DNA of 64,000 bases, taken from Castanea sativa (lineage: Eukaryota > Streptophyta > Magnoliopsida > Fagales > Fagaceae). Within the stretch, counting starts at the first letter, position 1. The number at the start of each line of letters is the position of its first letter. Both the position numbers and the translations under genes were made by a program. The stretch spans positions 24,036,322-24,100,321 of the forward strand of contig NC_134017.1 of the NCBI RefSeq assembly GCF_040712315.1, given 5' to 3'. The notes under the pieces are model-generated. The model saw only the letters and a list, made by a program, of their open reading frames with translations. It ran no database searches and was not told the DNA's origin. Positions 11,957 to 22,814 of the stretch are shown piece after piece.

Positions 11957-12394
11957 CACACACTGAGGTGGTTGAAGAACAACCTCTTTTGATCACGTTG
12001 TTCTTATTCCCCTTCTCTATTGAGTTTGTACAAGTATCATCTTCCTTTTGTTGTCAGCAGGCTGAAGTCATACTACATACAGTAGCTTCTCTCTTCCTTA
12101 CTGGCATATTGCGGTTGGGTAATTGGGTTTGGATTGGGGTTTTTGGATGCATGATGGGCTATTATCTCTATAGTTTATACACAAAGCAAGATATTGAAAG
12201 ATTTAATCTGTGTTTGATGAGAAGGATTTTGAAAGTGATCCAATCTTTTTTTGGTTTCTCATTTTCTCTTTTTGGATCCTAATGCATGATTGGTTGATTT
12301 TTTAGAGAGATTCACTTACTCTTTATTCAAACTTTGGTTTGATGAGAGATTTAATCACATGATTTTTTATTTTAAAATTTTCAAGTTAGGGGGC
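11957..12394. other. No gene identified
   Basis: Flank to the right of solo LTR A. An open frame runs through it, but it starts inside the LTR and shows no recognisable domain. I see no repeat boundary. Confidence 0.4.
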
Positions 12395-13190
12395 ATTAAA
12401 GCACTAGCATCAAGTGTTTTAAATGCTAAACTTTTAGAATCTAGTACACCAAACACCGTTATACCAAATGTTCCAAATGCCAAAACATTTTAGCATTTGA
12501 GATCGTATGCTTCTAATAGTAGAAGTGTACAATCCCAAATGCTAAAATTGAAACCCACTTTTTATTAATGTTCTCTCTCCTCTCTAGTATTGACTCTTAC
12601 TCTTTTAGTTCTCTGTCTCCCATATTCTCACTTCTCTCTTCTCTCTCATCAGACCTTCTATCTCACTCTCTCTCACTCACTCCTTGTAGATCAAGTAGGA
12701 TGGCAATGATTCATGGGTTTTTGGTGGTTTATTCTAATTGCGTGGTGGTGGGTTTGAAAGTCCGATTTGGTAGTGGCGTGGAGGTGATTGATTTGATAAT
12801 GGTGGCTGTGGTCCAATAGTTTTTGGGTGATTTTGGTAGGTTGGTTTTGATCTTTTTTGGGCTACTTTGATTTTGTGGTTCATTTCAAATATTTGCCTAT
12901 ACATGTTATGATGTTTGAGTTTTGATTTTTGGTTTTGGGTGATTTTGGTGGGTTTGAGTTTGGTGATTTTGAGTTTTGATTTTTTTTTTTTGTAAATAGT
13001 TGTAGAGAAGAGTAGCAGAGAAATGGAGAGGAAAAGAGAAAAAGAGAGAAATAAATTAAAAATTAATAGAAGATGAAAATAGAACATTTGATAGATGGTG
13101 TATTGTCAAATGCTATATTAAAGTAGAAAAAGTGAGTTTTTGTGTGTGAAACTAACCGTTTTTACAACTCTTGACACTAGTGCTATTATT
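12395..13190. mobile_element. Probable non-autonomous TIR transposon (MITE, possibly Mutator-like)
   Basis: The ends are inverted relatives: AGCACTAGCATCAAGTGTT near 12400 and the complement of AACTCTTGACACTAGTGCT near 13165-13183 (AGCACTAGTGTCAAGAGTT). CAAATGC/GCATTTG words also recur in inverted order inside both ends. The interior holds TCTCTCT- and GGTTTTGG-rich simple sequence and no transposase. I could not define a target duplication, so the superfamily is uncertain. Confidence 0.4.
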
Positions 13191-13976
13191 TCAGTCATTT
13201 TTGGTGGGATTAGTGGGTCCTATGTCAACAGGTGTCATATGTATCGTGTCTTACTTGTTTTTCCGTCCAACTTAACCACCAAATAAAAGGTAGGGTGCAA
13301 AGTGATACACGGGTATTAGTTTAAGGGAGTAATCCTGCATTCTTGTATCTTATGGGGTAAGTGTAAAATGGGTTATAGTTTAGGTGATAAAATGTAATTT
13401 CCTCCTTTGAGTCCTTTCTTTTTTATCAACTCTAGCTTCGATATTTTCTTTTTTATTTCTTCAATACTTCCATTTTCTTTGTTCAAACCTTAAATGATAT
13501 TGACAAAATAGGAAACATTTTTTTTTTCTTTTAATAAATTTTGATATATAAGAAGATAACAATATAATGATTATAATATTTTTGAATTTTCAAAAAATAA
13601 TTTTTTGATATAAAATTAATGTATCAACCAAAAGTTCATAAAAGAAATTATCAAAGGAATAAGAAAAAAACCTTGAGTAGGATTAAAAAAAAAAATTCCC
13701 TAAGTTGGTATGATTATTGTATCGGAAGCAACAACCATAAGTAAGATACAGAGGTCTTATGAATCGGATGTAACATGGCTTTCCATCTAAGTTAACTAGT
13801 AGAGTTAGTTTATGGCAGTAAAGTGTAATGTTCTTTTTTTTTTTTTTTTTTTTTTGAAACAAGCGCACACAAGTGGCAGGGAAAGAGATTCTAACACAAA
13901 GGCACACTATAAATCCACCTAAAAGCCATGTGACAAGTTATACTACACATAACTAGGGATGACAATTTAAACCTAC
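13191..13976. other. No gene seen; AT-rich spacer with T run
   Basis: Contains a long T run near 13833-13855. Just before the next LTR is the phrase GGGATGACAATTTAAACC, which looks like the edge of another degenerate repeat that resumes at 15637. Confidence 0.4.
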
Positions 13977-14246
13977 CATGGGCGCAACATGGGGAGTACA
14001 CCTCGTTCAAGTGGATCAGGGTGGAGAATAAAATGGAGTCACCACCTAGATTAGGTCTAGGAACCATAAATATAGCACCCTTCATGGAAGGACTGATTGA
14101 TTACCAGAGCACGTGTCTGGAGTTTAGGTATAGGGATGAGAAGGTGTTAGGCACGTAACCCCACCCGACCCATGAGTCGGCTTCCACTCATTGTGTCTTA
14201 CATCTTAATCTTATTAAAGGTATTTTCAATACTTGCATTATAGAAT

Positions 14247-14273
14247 CACACACACACACACACACACACACAC
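14247..14273. repeat. (CA)n microsatellite in family-T LTR
   Basis: About 27 bases of CA; a shorter CA run occupies the same place in copy 2 near 25979-25990. Confidence 0.95.
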
Positions 14274-14756
14274 TAGCATACATCTAGCAAACAACATGAC
14301 ATCATATCATCCTAAACCCTAGCATACATGGTATTATATCATATCTAAGGTAGAAACATAGACATGACAGCAATCACATAAGCATATCATCATATCCAAG
14401 GCAATGGCATATAAACTTGCATATCATGTTCATCAAAACTCACATCATATTCATCAAGACAAAACATTACATCCACAAACAAATGCATGTTCATGTGAAT
14501 GTATCCCTTACCTTACTATATCACAACACCTATGCATCAATGCATGGACATGTTATATGCATGTTCATGACAAAACAAAAAGATTAAGCCTTAAACTAGC
14601 ATACAAAGAACAAAAAAAGCAAACAAACATGGAGGTAGAGACTCATAAGTATAAAACAAGACAAGGTGGAGGCATATTATATAAGTAAAATAAAGAAATA
14701 AAACAAAATTGTTTGGATTAGGGTGTCTGGGCTTGAGTATTCGTGCACATACATTG

Positions 14757-14842
14757 GGCCTGCTTGTGCAGCATAGTTGTATGTGTATGCATACTTCAAG
14801 TATGCATGCGCACATAGTAAGCGTGTGTACGCATATACACGC
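14757..14842. repeat. Palindromic purine-pyrimidine cluster in family-T LTR
   Basis: ATGCATACTT and AAGTATGCAT form a 10-bp stem with a 1-nt loop near 14786-14806. Next to it is GCGTGTGTACGCATATACAC. A further near-palindrome with a central ATACACGTGTAT lies at about 15402-15440. Alternating purine-pyrimidine runs like these can form hairpins or Z-DNA; no function is shown. Confidence 0.6.
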
Positions 14843-15636
14843 TAACCCAAAAACACAAGAACACAGCAGAACATAATCTTAAAACTAACAACCTAACATG
14901 ATTAAAAAAAGAAAAGCTACGTAAACCTAAATTAAACAAATATATTGTAACATAGAGAAACAAGAAAAACAAGAAAATGAAGATAAAAACAAGGAAAAGA
15001 AAAATAAAAGGAACTAGAACATTGTACATTTAAACACAAAGCTCCTTAGCTTGATTTTGACCGTCCCCCTCAGTCAATCTATTCACGATCAAATGAAGAA
15101 GTAATTAGTAAACTTGAAACTCAAAGATCAAAGCCAAAAAAGGCCTCAATTAGAAAAATATTGACTTGAGGATGTTTTGACAAAAACTCCCTCTTTGATT
15201 CACTATTTCTAGTGAATCTTGTGTTTTCCCTTAGAATTTTCTGTGTGTTTTAAAAAGGTACCACTTATGGCTTTTTATAGTCATAAAATGGTGGCTTGGA
15301 ATGGCTCACAGACAATGTCGAATTTGTTCCAAACCAATCTTTAATGCAGGAAAAAAACTTGCCTTTCATAGTTTCTAGAACCCTAGCATGCGCATGTAGA
15401 GCTTGAGCATGCATGCATATACACGTGTATGCATACGCATGCTCTATGGTTTTCATGGCCTTTCTTTTCCAAAAATAGCTTATTTAGTTCATAAAAGAGT
15501 TATATTTTCCTAAACACGCTTTCCTCAAGTCAATTTCAATCTGATCGAACCCTAAACCAACCTTGGGCTTTAGAATTCTAACATCATTAGAGAACGGGGG
15601 CCAGAGTCGTAAAGGGTACAAAATGCGGTGTCTACA

Positions 15637-16209
15637 CTCGCACCTATAGGTACCAGCCTCACCCGCCCTTAATGGACTGGTTTTACCTGACCCCCATAAC
15701 AAATGGGGTGCGGTTGGAGGTTAACATTTTCCCCTATGCCCGCCCCATTATATTTTAACAATTAAATTAAATTTTATTTTGATTTTTTTATAAGACATAC
15801 ATATTCGTTTTTAACTTTCTAACTTTTAAAATTTATGATATTCTTGTATATTGTATTATTGAATTTATACTTTTATGTTTTAATATTTACATTGTTTATA
15901 TTTTGTAATTGTTATATTGCTATGTTTGAATTGTTTTTGTATTTCTTATTACATAAAAAAAAACGCTCCGAAGCAGAATTGGGACAAGAGCGGGGAATAG
16001 GAAACCTACCTTATACCCACTTCATTGCTATTTCTATACACAGCACAATCTATTAAGTAATGTGGGACAATTACCCATTCTTTTTAAAAAAAAACAAACA
16101 CACACAAAGGAGAGGAAAAATGAAGTGTCCCCTAGTCTTTAAGACACAGCACAATCTCTTAAGTGTTATGATGCCATGTTATACGTCTCAGGTGCAATTG
16201 GTGAGTATA
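15637..16209. other. No gene seen; degenerate repeat DNA
   Basis: Continues the context interrupted by the family-T LTR (CACCTATAGGTACC, GCCTCACCCGCCC). A 20-nt word ACACAGCACAATCT(A/C)TTAAGT occurs near 16037 and again near 16145. An A run lies at 16086-16094. Confidence 0.4.
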
Positions 16210-17300
16210 TTCTTTTCTAGGAAGAATACATTGATTTTATTAATCAAAGTTGGCAAAATCTGCTTGAGCTACATTGTAAATTTGTGGTGGAGCATCTTCC
16301 ATCCACACAACAAAACCTAAAAAATTCCTAGCATATCTAGCTAGATTGTGAGCAACCATATTACCTTCCCTCCTAATGTGAGAGTAACATAATTGAATAA
16401 AAGACATGGAAATAAAATCTGCATCTTGTAGAATCAAGCTGTGTTGTCAAAGAAGATTTGTCATCCTTGAGAGCATTTATTACCATCTTCGAGTTCCCTT
16501 CCAAGACTGCCTTTGAAATTTCTAGTTCCCTCGCAAACTGTATAGCCCTTACTGCAGCCAAAGCTTCCACTTTCACTGCTGTGTAGATCTGGGAAGCAAC
16601 TAAGAAAGAGTGGCAAGAATGAGTCCTTGACTGATCCGAATTACCACTCCAATTCCAGATTTTTTTTGGCAGTGAATAAGGCTCCATCAAAGTTTATTTT
16701 GAGCCACTCAGGTGGAGGAGGGTGCCAATGGAGACACTGCTGAGCTGTCCTGGGTTTCAGAGGAGATTGGAAAGCAAAAATTAATCTTGCCAATCCTTAG
16801 CTAGCTTGGCCAGTTGGTCGAGGCTGCAGTGTGGTTGCTGGGCTTGAACTTGATTCCGTTGGTTCCAAATTGACCAAACCATCATTGCAAACATCTCTAG
16901 ATTTTTCTTATTCTGCAAAATCCACAAAACCAGATCGTCGAAGTCAGTAAACGCAGTCCCTTTTTGGGAATCCCACAAATTAATGTTAGACCAAAATTCG
17001 TCCAAAACTGGACATTCCCACAATGCATGTAGTATTGTTTATGGAGCTGCTTTGCACCAGTCACATAGAGTATTATTAATGACAGTTCATCGACATAAAT
17101 TGAGTTTAGTGGGCAAGGAATTTTTGTAGGCACGCCAAAGCTGGTTTTTCACTTTATTTGGAGAAGATAAAGACCGGCCTCCTTTCCACATCTCTAGGTC
17201 CCGATTTGCAGAAGCCAAATTGAAAGCAGGAGCTTCCTCATGCTTTAAAAACCGATACCCTGACTTGCAATTGTACTGTCCATCTTAAGAAAAAGGTTAG
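16210..17300 (-). pseudogene. LINE 3' segment: zinc-ribbon and RNase H-like domains
   Basis: Minus-strand pieces in shifting frames resemble the C-terminal part of plant LINE ORF2. One is a zf-RVT-like piece (WECPVLDEFWSN, MVWSIWNQRNQVQ) near 16780-17030. The other is an RVT_3 RNase H-like piece (KVEALAAVRAIQFARE, then SHIRREGNMVAHNLAR) near 16260-16620. It continues the LINE at 22815, from which it is separated by copia element 3. Frames change several times, so it is dead. Confidence 0.8.
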
Positions 17301-17305
17301 CAAAG

Positions 17306-17549
17306 TATTGGAACAGAGGTGAAGATAATGATCAAAATTCAAATCAGCCTTATCAAGATAACAAGCTACACCACAATGAGAGATAATAGGGATAGAAATT
17401 CAATTCAAATTCAAATACTTGTACTCTATCTGATCTGGTACTCTATCTGATTTACTCAAGTCATGTATATCTAATGTACTATATATATTAACAATAGTAA
17501 CAGAGGAAATTCATTCGCCCAAAAGCAATCTATTACTTTATTTTTTTTA
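17306..17549 (+). repeat. Left LTR of copia element 3
   Basis: Starts TATTGGAACAGAGG; it ends in a T run then A just before the primer site at 17550-17562 (TGGTATCAGAGCC). Confidence 0.9.
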
Positions 17550-17578
17550 TGGTATCAGAGCCTTAAAAGACCCACAAC

Positions 17579-18549
17579 ATGGCAGAATCAGCATCATCCA
17601 CCTCAACCACTACTTTACCAAATACACCAAACACAAACCCATCCACCTCAATCACTACTTCAGCAAACACATCAAACACAAACTCATCTTCCTTACCTTC
17701 ATTCATCAATCCTCACAAAATTGTGACCGTGAAACTCAACCGTGACAACTTTTTACTTTGGAAAGCACAGATCATTCCATATATGCGTGGTCAGGGAGTT
17801 TTTGGCTTCATTGATGGTACAATCACACCATCATCACAAGTAATTCCCAATCTTGACACGACATCAACCATTGATTCAATCGGAAATCCAGAATTTCTTA
17901 CCTTGGTTCAATAAGACCAACTTATAATGAGCACTTTGCTGTCTTCATTGACTGAAGGAGTTCTCACTTCGGCTGTGGGCTGCACCACCTCACGAGATCT
18001 CTGGATGGCTCTAGAATGAATTTTCACTTCACAATCTCAAGCCTAAATCATGCAGATCCACTATTAGCTTGCTACAATAAAGAAAGGTGGATCTTCGATC
18101 TCCGATTACTTTCAAAGGTTCAAGGGTTTGGCCGATACCCTTGCTGCTGCTGGTCAGCCTCTCAACAATTTAGAAATCGTTTCATATCTTCTTGCGGGTT
18201 TGGGTCCTGAGTATGACCCTTTTGTTACGTCTGTCACCACCTGTGTCGATCCTTTCTCCATTGATGAGCTCTATGGTCATCTCCTTGCACATGAGAACCA
18301 CCTTGAGCAACACCACAATGTTGCTGTAGAAGCTTTCCCTTCGGCAAATCTAGCTTTAAAATCCTAGCCTAGTTGCAGCCGTGGTTCGCAAGGGTCACTC
18401 CCTCATCTAGTGGATGAAACAACTCTGCCTCTTCTTGTGGGCATCGTGGTTGTGGACATGGTGGTCGTCCCACATCTTATCCTTCCACTAGGCTTCATTC
18501 ATCTAGGCCTTCATTTGGAACAACTAGGCCCACATGTCAAGTGTGCAAC
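17579..18549 (+). pseudogene. gag: Copia element 3 gag, first part
   Basis: Begins MAESASSTSTTTLPNTPN, with a Thr/Ser/Asn-rich head, then VKLNRDNFLLWKAQIIPYMR and GFIDGT. This is the usual opening of the UBN2/retrotran_gag region. A stop follows at about 17912. The frame moves before ADTLAAAGQPL and LAGLGPEYDPFVTSV (from about 18128), and there is another stop near 18365. The segment ends at the first half of a CCHC knuckle (C-Q-V-C) that is cut by the solo LTR; the second half (GHTALQCY) resumes at 19984. Confidence 0.88.
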
Positions 18550-19972
18550 TGTTAGGATTAGTGCCTTTAAATCCTATTGTATGATGCTATGTAAGATATT
18601 ATGTATGACATTGTGTATAACTTAATATTGTGATTAATAAAGTTGTTTTATTATTATCTAAAATAATGGTAACATGAATATGGGACATTACCATATTGTC
18701 CATGAGATGCATAGTATGTGATTTTTGTGAAAAGTCACAGAAGATATAAATCACAAGTTCTTTGTAAACTCAAAATTTGTTTCGTAGTCGGTGATGAAAT
18801 TGAGCATTTCATCTGCGAAGACTATAACATAGCAACTAAGATGATTTGTCTTAATCATGGAAGTGGAGACTTCTAGTTGATGTGTTGATATGTTTTAAGA
18901 GTTAAAACATATTGAACTGGATCGCTGTGAGATTTATTATTCTCCTAACGACTATCAAATGAATAATAAATCTCACGACTTCTATTTACATGAACTCTTA
19001 ATCCTGAAAGGTTGATGGACTTGATCATGAAGTGTAGCTTGCTTTGATATATCAGAAGTGAGATCTATCCTAACAGTCAAAACCTCAGTATGTTGGGCAG
19101 CCATATTTAGTGTTGATGGAATATATATTCTCAAGATGGAATTCATAGTCTCTTAACAGAGATATAAAATATTCCCTTGAGATAAGTTTAATGGGTTCAG
19201 TTATTCAGAGAGTTAGGCCTAACCACTTTGGTAAGAAGTTACTAAAGTATATAGTTATGAAATTGGATTTCATAAATATATGTTGAATAACTTTAAAGGA
19301 TTAAACTGGGTACTCAAGGATAAGATGTAGTAATTTACAAAGTAGCAGTCTACATTCATGACTTTGTATCACTACGAATATTTTATGAAGAGGTTGCATG
19401 TATAATAAAGTCTTGGGATATAATTTTTAAATAAGGTGTAGAGTGCAACTATATTTATAAAGTGGTATTAAATATAGTTAATAATAACTTTGGACTTGTC
19501 AAGAGTTGACAGAAAAGCCTAAGGCCTATTGGAGCTAGTGTCTTATTGGTCCTTTTTAGTCCCACTCCAAGCCACATACTAAAGCCCAATTGGAAAGGCC
19601 CAAAAGGCTAGCCCAATTAGATAATCAGTTATACGGAGAGAAGCATACAAAATTTTAAGATATGAAAAAGAGAGGCATCATTGTGAAATGGTGTGTATGT
19701 GTATGTGAGTGTTGGACACTCTTTCATTCTCCCTTGAACAAAAACTGATTGAGAGACCACACATCTTGGGTGAAAAGTAGAATAGGAGTGAATATTGAAA
19801 GTGTTCCTGAGAACTTCTGATCTTTGGTTTTGAAATTCACCACACCAAGGTATACTCTCTTGATTCTATATTCTGAAACTTACATAGTGCATGTTATCAA
19901 TTGCGAATGAAGTAGATCCGTTTATTTTATGCTACGTATGTTTTGTATGAGATACAAACCATGATTATTCCA
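18550..19972 (+). mobile_element. Family-C solo LTR B inside copia element 3 gag
   Basis: About 1423 bp, starting TGTTAGGATTAGTGCC and ending near ATTATTCCA, matching the element 1 LTRs throughout, with no internal region. It interrupts the zinc knuckle between C-Q-V-C-N and K-M-G-H. The flanks GCAAC (18545-18549) and ACAAC (19973-19977) are an imperfect duplication beside a CAA repeat. Confidence 0.88.
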
Positions 19973-19977
19973 ACAAC

Positions 19978-21170
19978 AACAAAATGGGTCACACAGCCCT
20001 CCAATGCTATAACCAGTTCAATCATGCCTATCATGGTGAAAGCTCGAGCTCCCAACTTGTTGCTGGTTCCCCACCTTCTACTGACTATAATTGGTACCCA
20101 GACACTGAAGCAACCAATCACCTTACCTCAGACTTAAGTAATATCAACCTTCAATCTAAGGAGTATGTTGGTACTGATCAAGTTCACGTTGGCAATGGGG
20201 CAGGTTTGGCCATCACCCACATTGGTTCCTCTTCCCTTCCTTCCTCTTCTAAATCATTTATTTTACAAAATGTTCTGCACTTTCCTTAAATCACAAAAAA
20301 TCTAATTTCAGTTAGTCAATATGTTGCTTTTGTTGGAGAATGTGCATCCCTCATTACTTGACATGGTCGCCTTGGACACCTTGCCCACCGCATTGTTCGT
20401 CAAGTTCTTTCAAAATTTCAGCTTCCTTTTGTTGTAAATAAAACATCTAATGTATGCTTTGCTTGTCAACAGGGCAAAAGTCACCAGCTTCCTTTTACTA
20501 TTACCAATTCTAGGTCTAAGTTTCCTTTGGATTTATTATTTGCTGATGTATGGGGTCCTTCTCCTATTGCTTCAATAAATGGTGCACGTTATTATGTTAG
20601 TTTTATTGATGATTCCAGTCGTTATACATGGCTCTTTCCTATTTCTTCTAAATCTGATGTGTTTTGCATTTTTTCATAATGTCATATCCATGTTGAACGA
20701 TTTTTTGAAAGGGAGATTAAGGCCATTCAAACTGATTAGGATGGTGAGTTTCAAAAGTTCAATCCTTTACTTGCAAAATTGAGCATTTCTCATAGAATCT
20801 CTTGCCCTCACACTTATCAACAAAATGGACCAGTGGAAAGGAAACATCGTCATATTGTTGAAACAGGTCTCACACTACTGAGTCATTCATCACTACCTCA
20901 TCCTTTTTGGGTTGCTGCATTTGAAACAACATGTTATTTTATAAATCGTTTACCTACGCCTGTTTTGAACAACAGATCTCCTTATGAACTCTTATTTCAA
21001 AAGACTCCTGATTACTCATTTTGAAAATTTTTGAGTGCTTGTTGGCCACTTCTACGGCCTTACAATCGTAACAAAATTCAATTTCATTTTGCCCAATGCA
21101 TTTTTCTAGGCTACAGCTCTTCTCATCATAGGTACAAATGCTCCACCTGCACCACCACAAAATATTCATC
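19978..21170 (+). pseudogene. pol: Copia element 3: knuckle end, protease and integrase
   Basis: Resumes with KMGHTALQCYNQF, then the protease region WYPDTEATNHLTSDL, where the usual D-T-G reads D-T-E (GGA to GAA). The pre-integrase zinc region (HGRLGHLAHRIV...CFACQQGK) and integrase core (LLFADVWGPSP, FIDDSSRYTW, TYQQNGPVERKHRHIVETG) follow to about 21020. There are stops near 20287, 20358, 20677, 20740 and 21022, so it cannot be expressed as a polyprotein. Confidence 0.88.
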
Positions 21171-21172
21171 CT

Positions 21173-22540
21173 ATGCAAACACGATCCAAATCCAACATTT
21201 TCAAACCCAAGCACCCTTCAAATGGTACTTTTCGATATCCTTTACCTCAAGCCTTACTTACCTCTTCCTTACCCATAGATACTGAACCCACATCCTTTAC
21301 TGCTATTTCCAAGCATGTTGAATGGCGTAAAGCCATGAATGTTGAATTTGATGCTCTCCTTCGCAATGGCACCTGGACTCTAGTTGCTCCTTCTCCCACT
21401 ATGAATATTGTGGGCTACAAGTGGGTATTTCGCATCAAAAGAAATGATGATGGCAAGATTGACAGGTATAAAGCTCGCTTAGTCGCCAAAGGTTTTCACC
21501 AACAACCCGAGGTTGACTTCAGCGAAACTTATAGAGTCATGGTGAAGCCTACTACAATTCGTACTATTCTTTCGATAGCTATCTCTTTTGGGTGGACTAT
21601 ACGTCAACTTGATGTTCAAAATTCCTTTCTTCATGGATTCCTCTCCACATCATGTGTGCAAACTCCAGAAGGCATTTTTTGGCTTGAAATAGGCCCCTCG
21701 AGCATGGTTTTCAGCAACAAGCTTTTTGAGTTGGGCTTCATGGGTTCTAAGTTTGACTCTTCTCTCTTCATTTGCAAATCTGCCAACCTCATCATCTATG
21801 TTTTGGTTTATGTTGACAACATCATTGTTACTGGCTTTGATTCACATGCCATCTACCATCTTATCAACTGCCTTCAATTGGATTTTGCAATCAAGGATTT
21901 AAGACCATTACATTTCTTTTTGGGCATTTAAGCTGTATCTATTCCAAATGGTCTCTTCCTTACACAACGTAGATATATCAAGAATCTCTTGAGCTGTACA
22001 AAGATGACCTATGCCAAGCCTATCTCTTCTCCTATGTCCTCTACTCATGCTCTCTCTACCTTTCGTGGTGATTCATTGCCCGATCTTACTGAGTATAGGA
22101 GTACAATGGGTGCTTTCCAATATCTCTCTCTGACCAGACTTGACATTTCCTTTGCAGTTATTAAGGTTTGTCAGTTTATACATCGCCCCACCACTATCCA
22201 TTGGTAGGCTGTCAAGCGTATGCTACGCTATCTCAAGCACACTATTTCTCATGGTCTCCTTCTCCCAAAGAGCACATCATCTTTGCTAGAAGCCTACTCT
22301 GATGCTAACTGCCCTGATGACAGAAAATCAAGAGGTGGATACTATGTATTTCTTGGCTCCAATCTCATCTCATGGAGCTTTCGCAAATAGCCAACCGTGT
22401 CACACTTTGTTCGTGACCGCGTTGCTACTTGATGTCTTGATGTACGGTATCGCTCCACTAAGGATCAAGTTGCTGACATCTTCACCATATTGTTGATTTC
22501 TCATTGCTTTAAGCTTCTCCGTACCAAATTCAACATTCAT
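21173..22540 (+). pseudogene. pol: Copia element 3 RT and RNase H
   Basis: RT motifs seen are WRKAMNVEFDALLRNGTW, YKWVFRIKR, YKARLVAKGFHQQ, RQLDVQNSFLHG, and YVDNI where YVDDI is normal (GAC to AAC in the catalytic box). Between the QTPEGIF region and KLFELGF a block of RT is missing compared with elements 1 and 2. RNase H pieces (FQYLSLTRLDISFAV, WSF) follow with stops near 21929, 22205 and 22388. The cDNA purine tract GCTGGGGCA precedes the right LTR. Confidence 0.88.
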
Positions 22541-22566
22541 TCCACTCAGTTTCGTTTGCTGGGGCA

Positions 22567-22809
22567 TATTGGAACAATAGGTGAAGATAATGATCAAAAT
22601 TCAAATAAGTCTTATCAAGATAACAAGCTACAACACAATGAGAGATAATAGGGATAGAAATTCAATTCAAATTCAAATACTTGTATTCTATCTGATCTAG
22701 GACTCTATCTAATTTACTCAAGTCATGTATATCTAATGTACTATATATATTAACAATAGTAACAGAGGAGATTCATTTGGCCAAAAGCAATCTATTACTT
22801 TATTGTTTA
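22567..22809 (+). repeat. Right LTR of copia element 3
   Basis: 243 bp, starting TATTGGAACAATAGG and ending TTATTGTTTA, followed by CAAAG. Confidence 0.9.
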
Positions 22810-22814
22810 CAAAG

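Larger units (their letters stand above)
13977..15636 (+). mobile_element. Solo LTR, family T (probable Ty3/gypsy), copy 1
   Basis: About 1660 bp and alignable along its length with the copy at 25705-32390 once the CACTA insertion is discounted. Shared blocks include GGAGTC(A/G)CCACCTAGATTAG, TCCACTCATTG(T/A)(G/A)TCTTACATC, a CA repeat, CCTCAGTCAA and the terminal GTGTCTACA. The first bases read CATGGGCGC where copy 2 has TGTGGGCGC, so TG has become CA by two transitions. The flanks CCTAC and CTCGC differ by transitions only and are not a convincing target duplication. No internal region is present. Confidence 0.75.
17306..22809 (+). mobile_element. Copia element 3, short LTRs, defective
   Basis: LTRs of 244 and 243 bp flank gag-protease-integrase-RT-RNase H. 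A perfect 5-bp target duplication CAAAG lies at 17301-17305 and 22810-22814. The primer site TGGTATCAGAGCC directly follows the left LTR. Both LTRs start TATTGG and end in TA, instead of TG...CA. By eye the LTRs differ at about a dozen positions. The element is inserted in an antisense LINE and itself carries a 1.4-kb solo LTR in gag. Confidence 0.93.

Noticed and set aside
2052..11961. Target duplication around solo LTR A
   Set aside because: TGCGT and CACAC do not match, so I do not claim one although the LTR itself is clear.
11893..12282. 129-codon plus-strand frame
   Set aside because: Starts inside the right LTR of element 1 and runs into flanking DNA with no recognisable domain.
12734..13087. 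117-codon minus-strand frame
   Set aside because: Built from GGTTTTGGTG simple sequence inside the probable MITE; Lys/Leu/Ser runs only.
13972..15641. Target duplication CCTAC/CTCGC around family-T copy 1
   Set aside because: Three of five bases differ. They are all transitions but this is too weak to claim.
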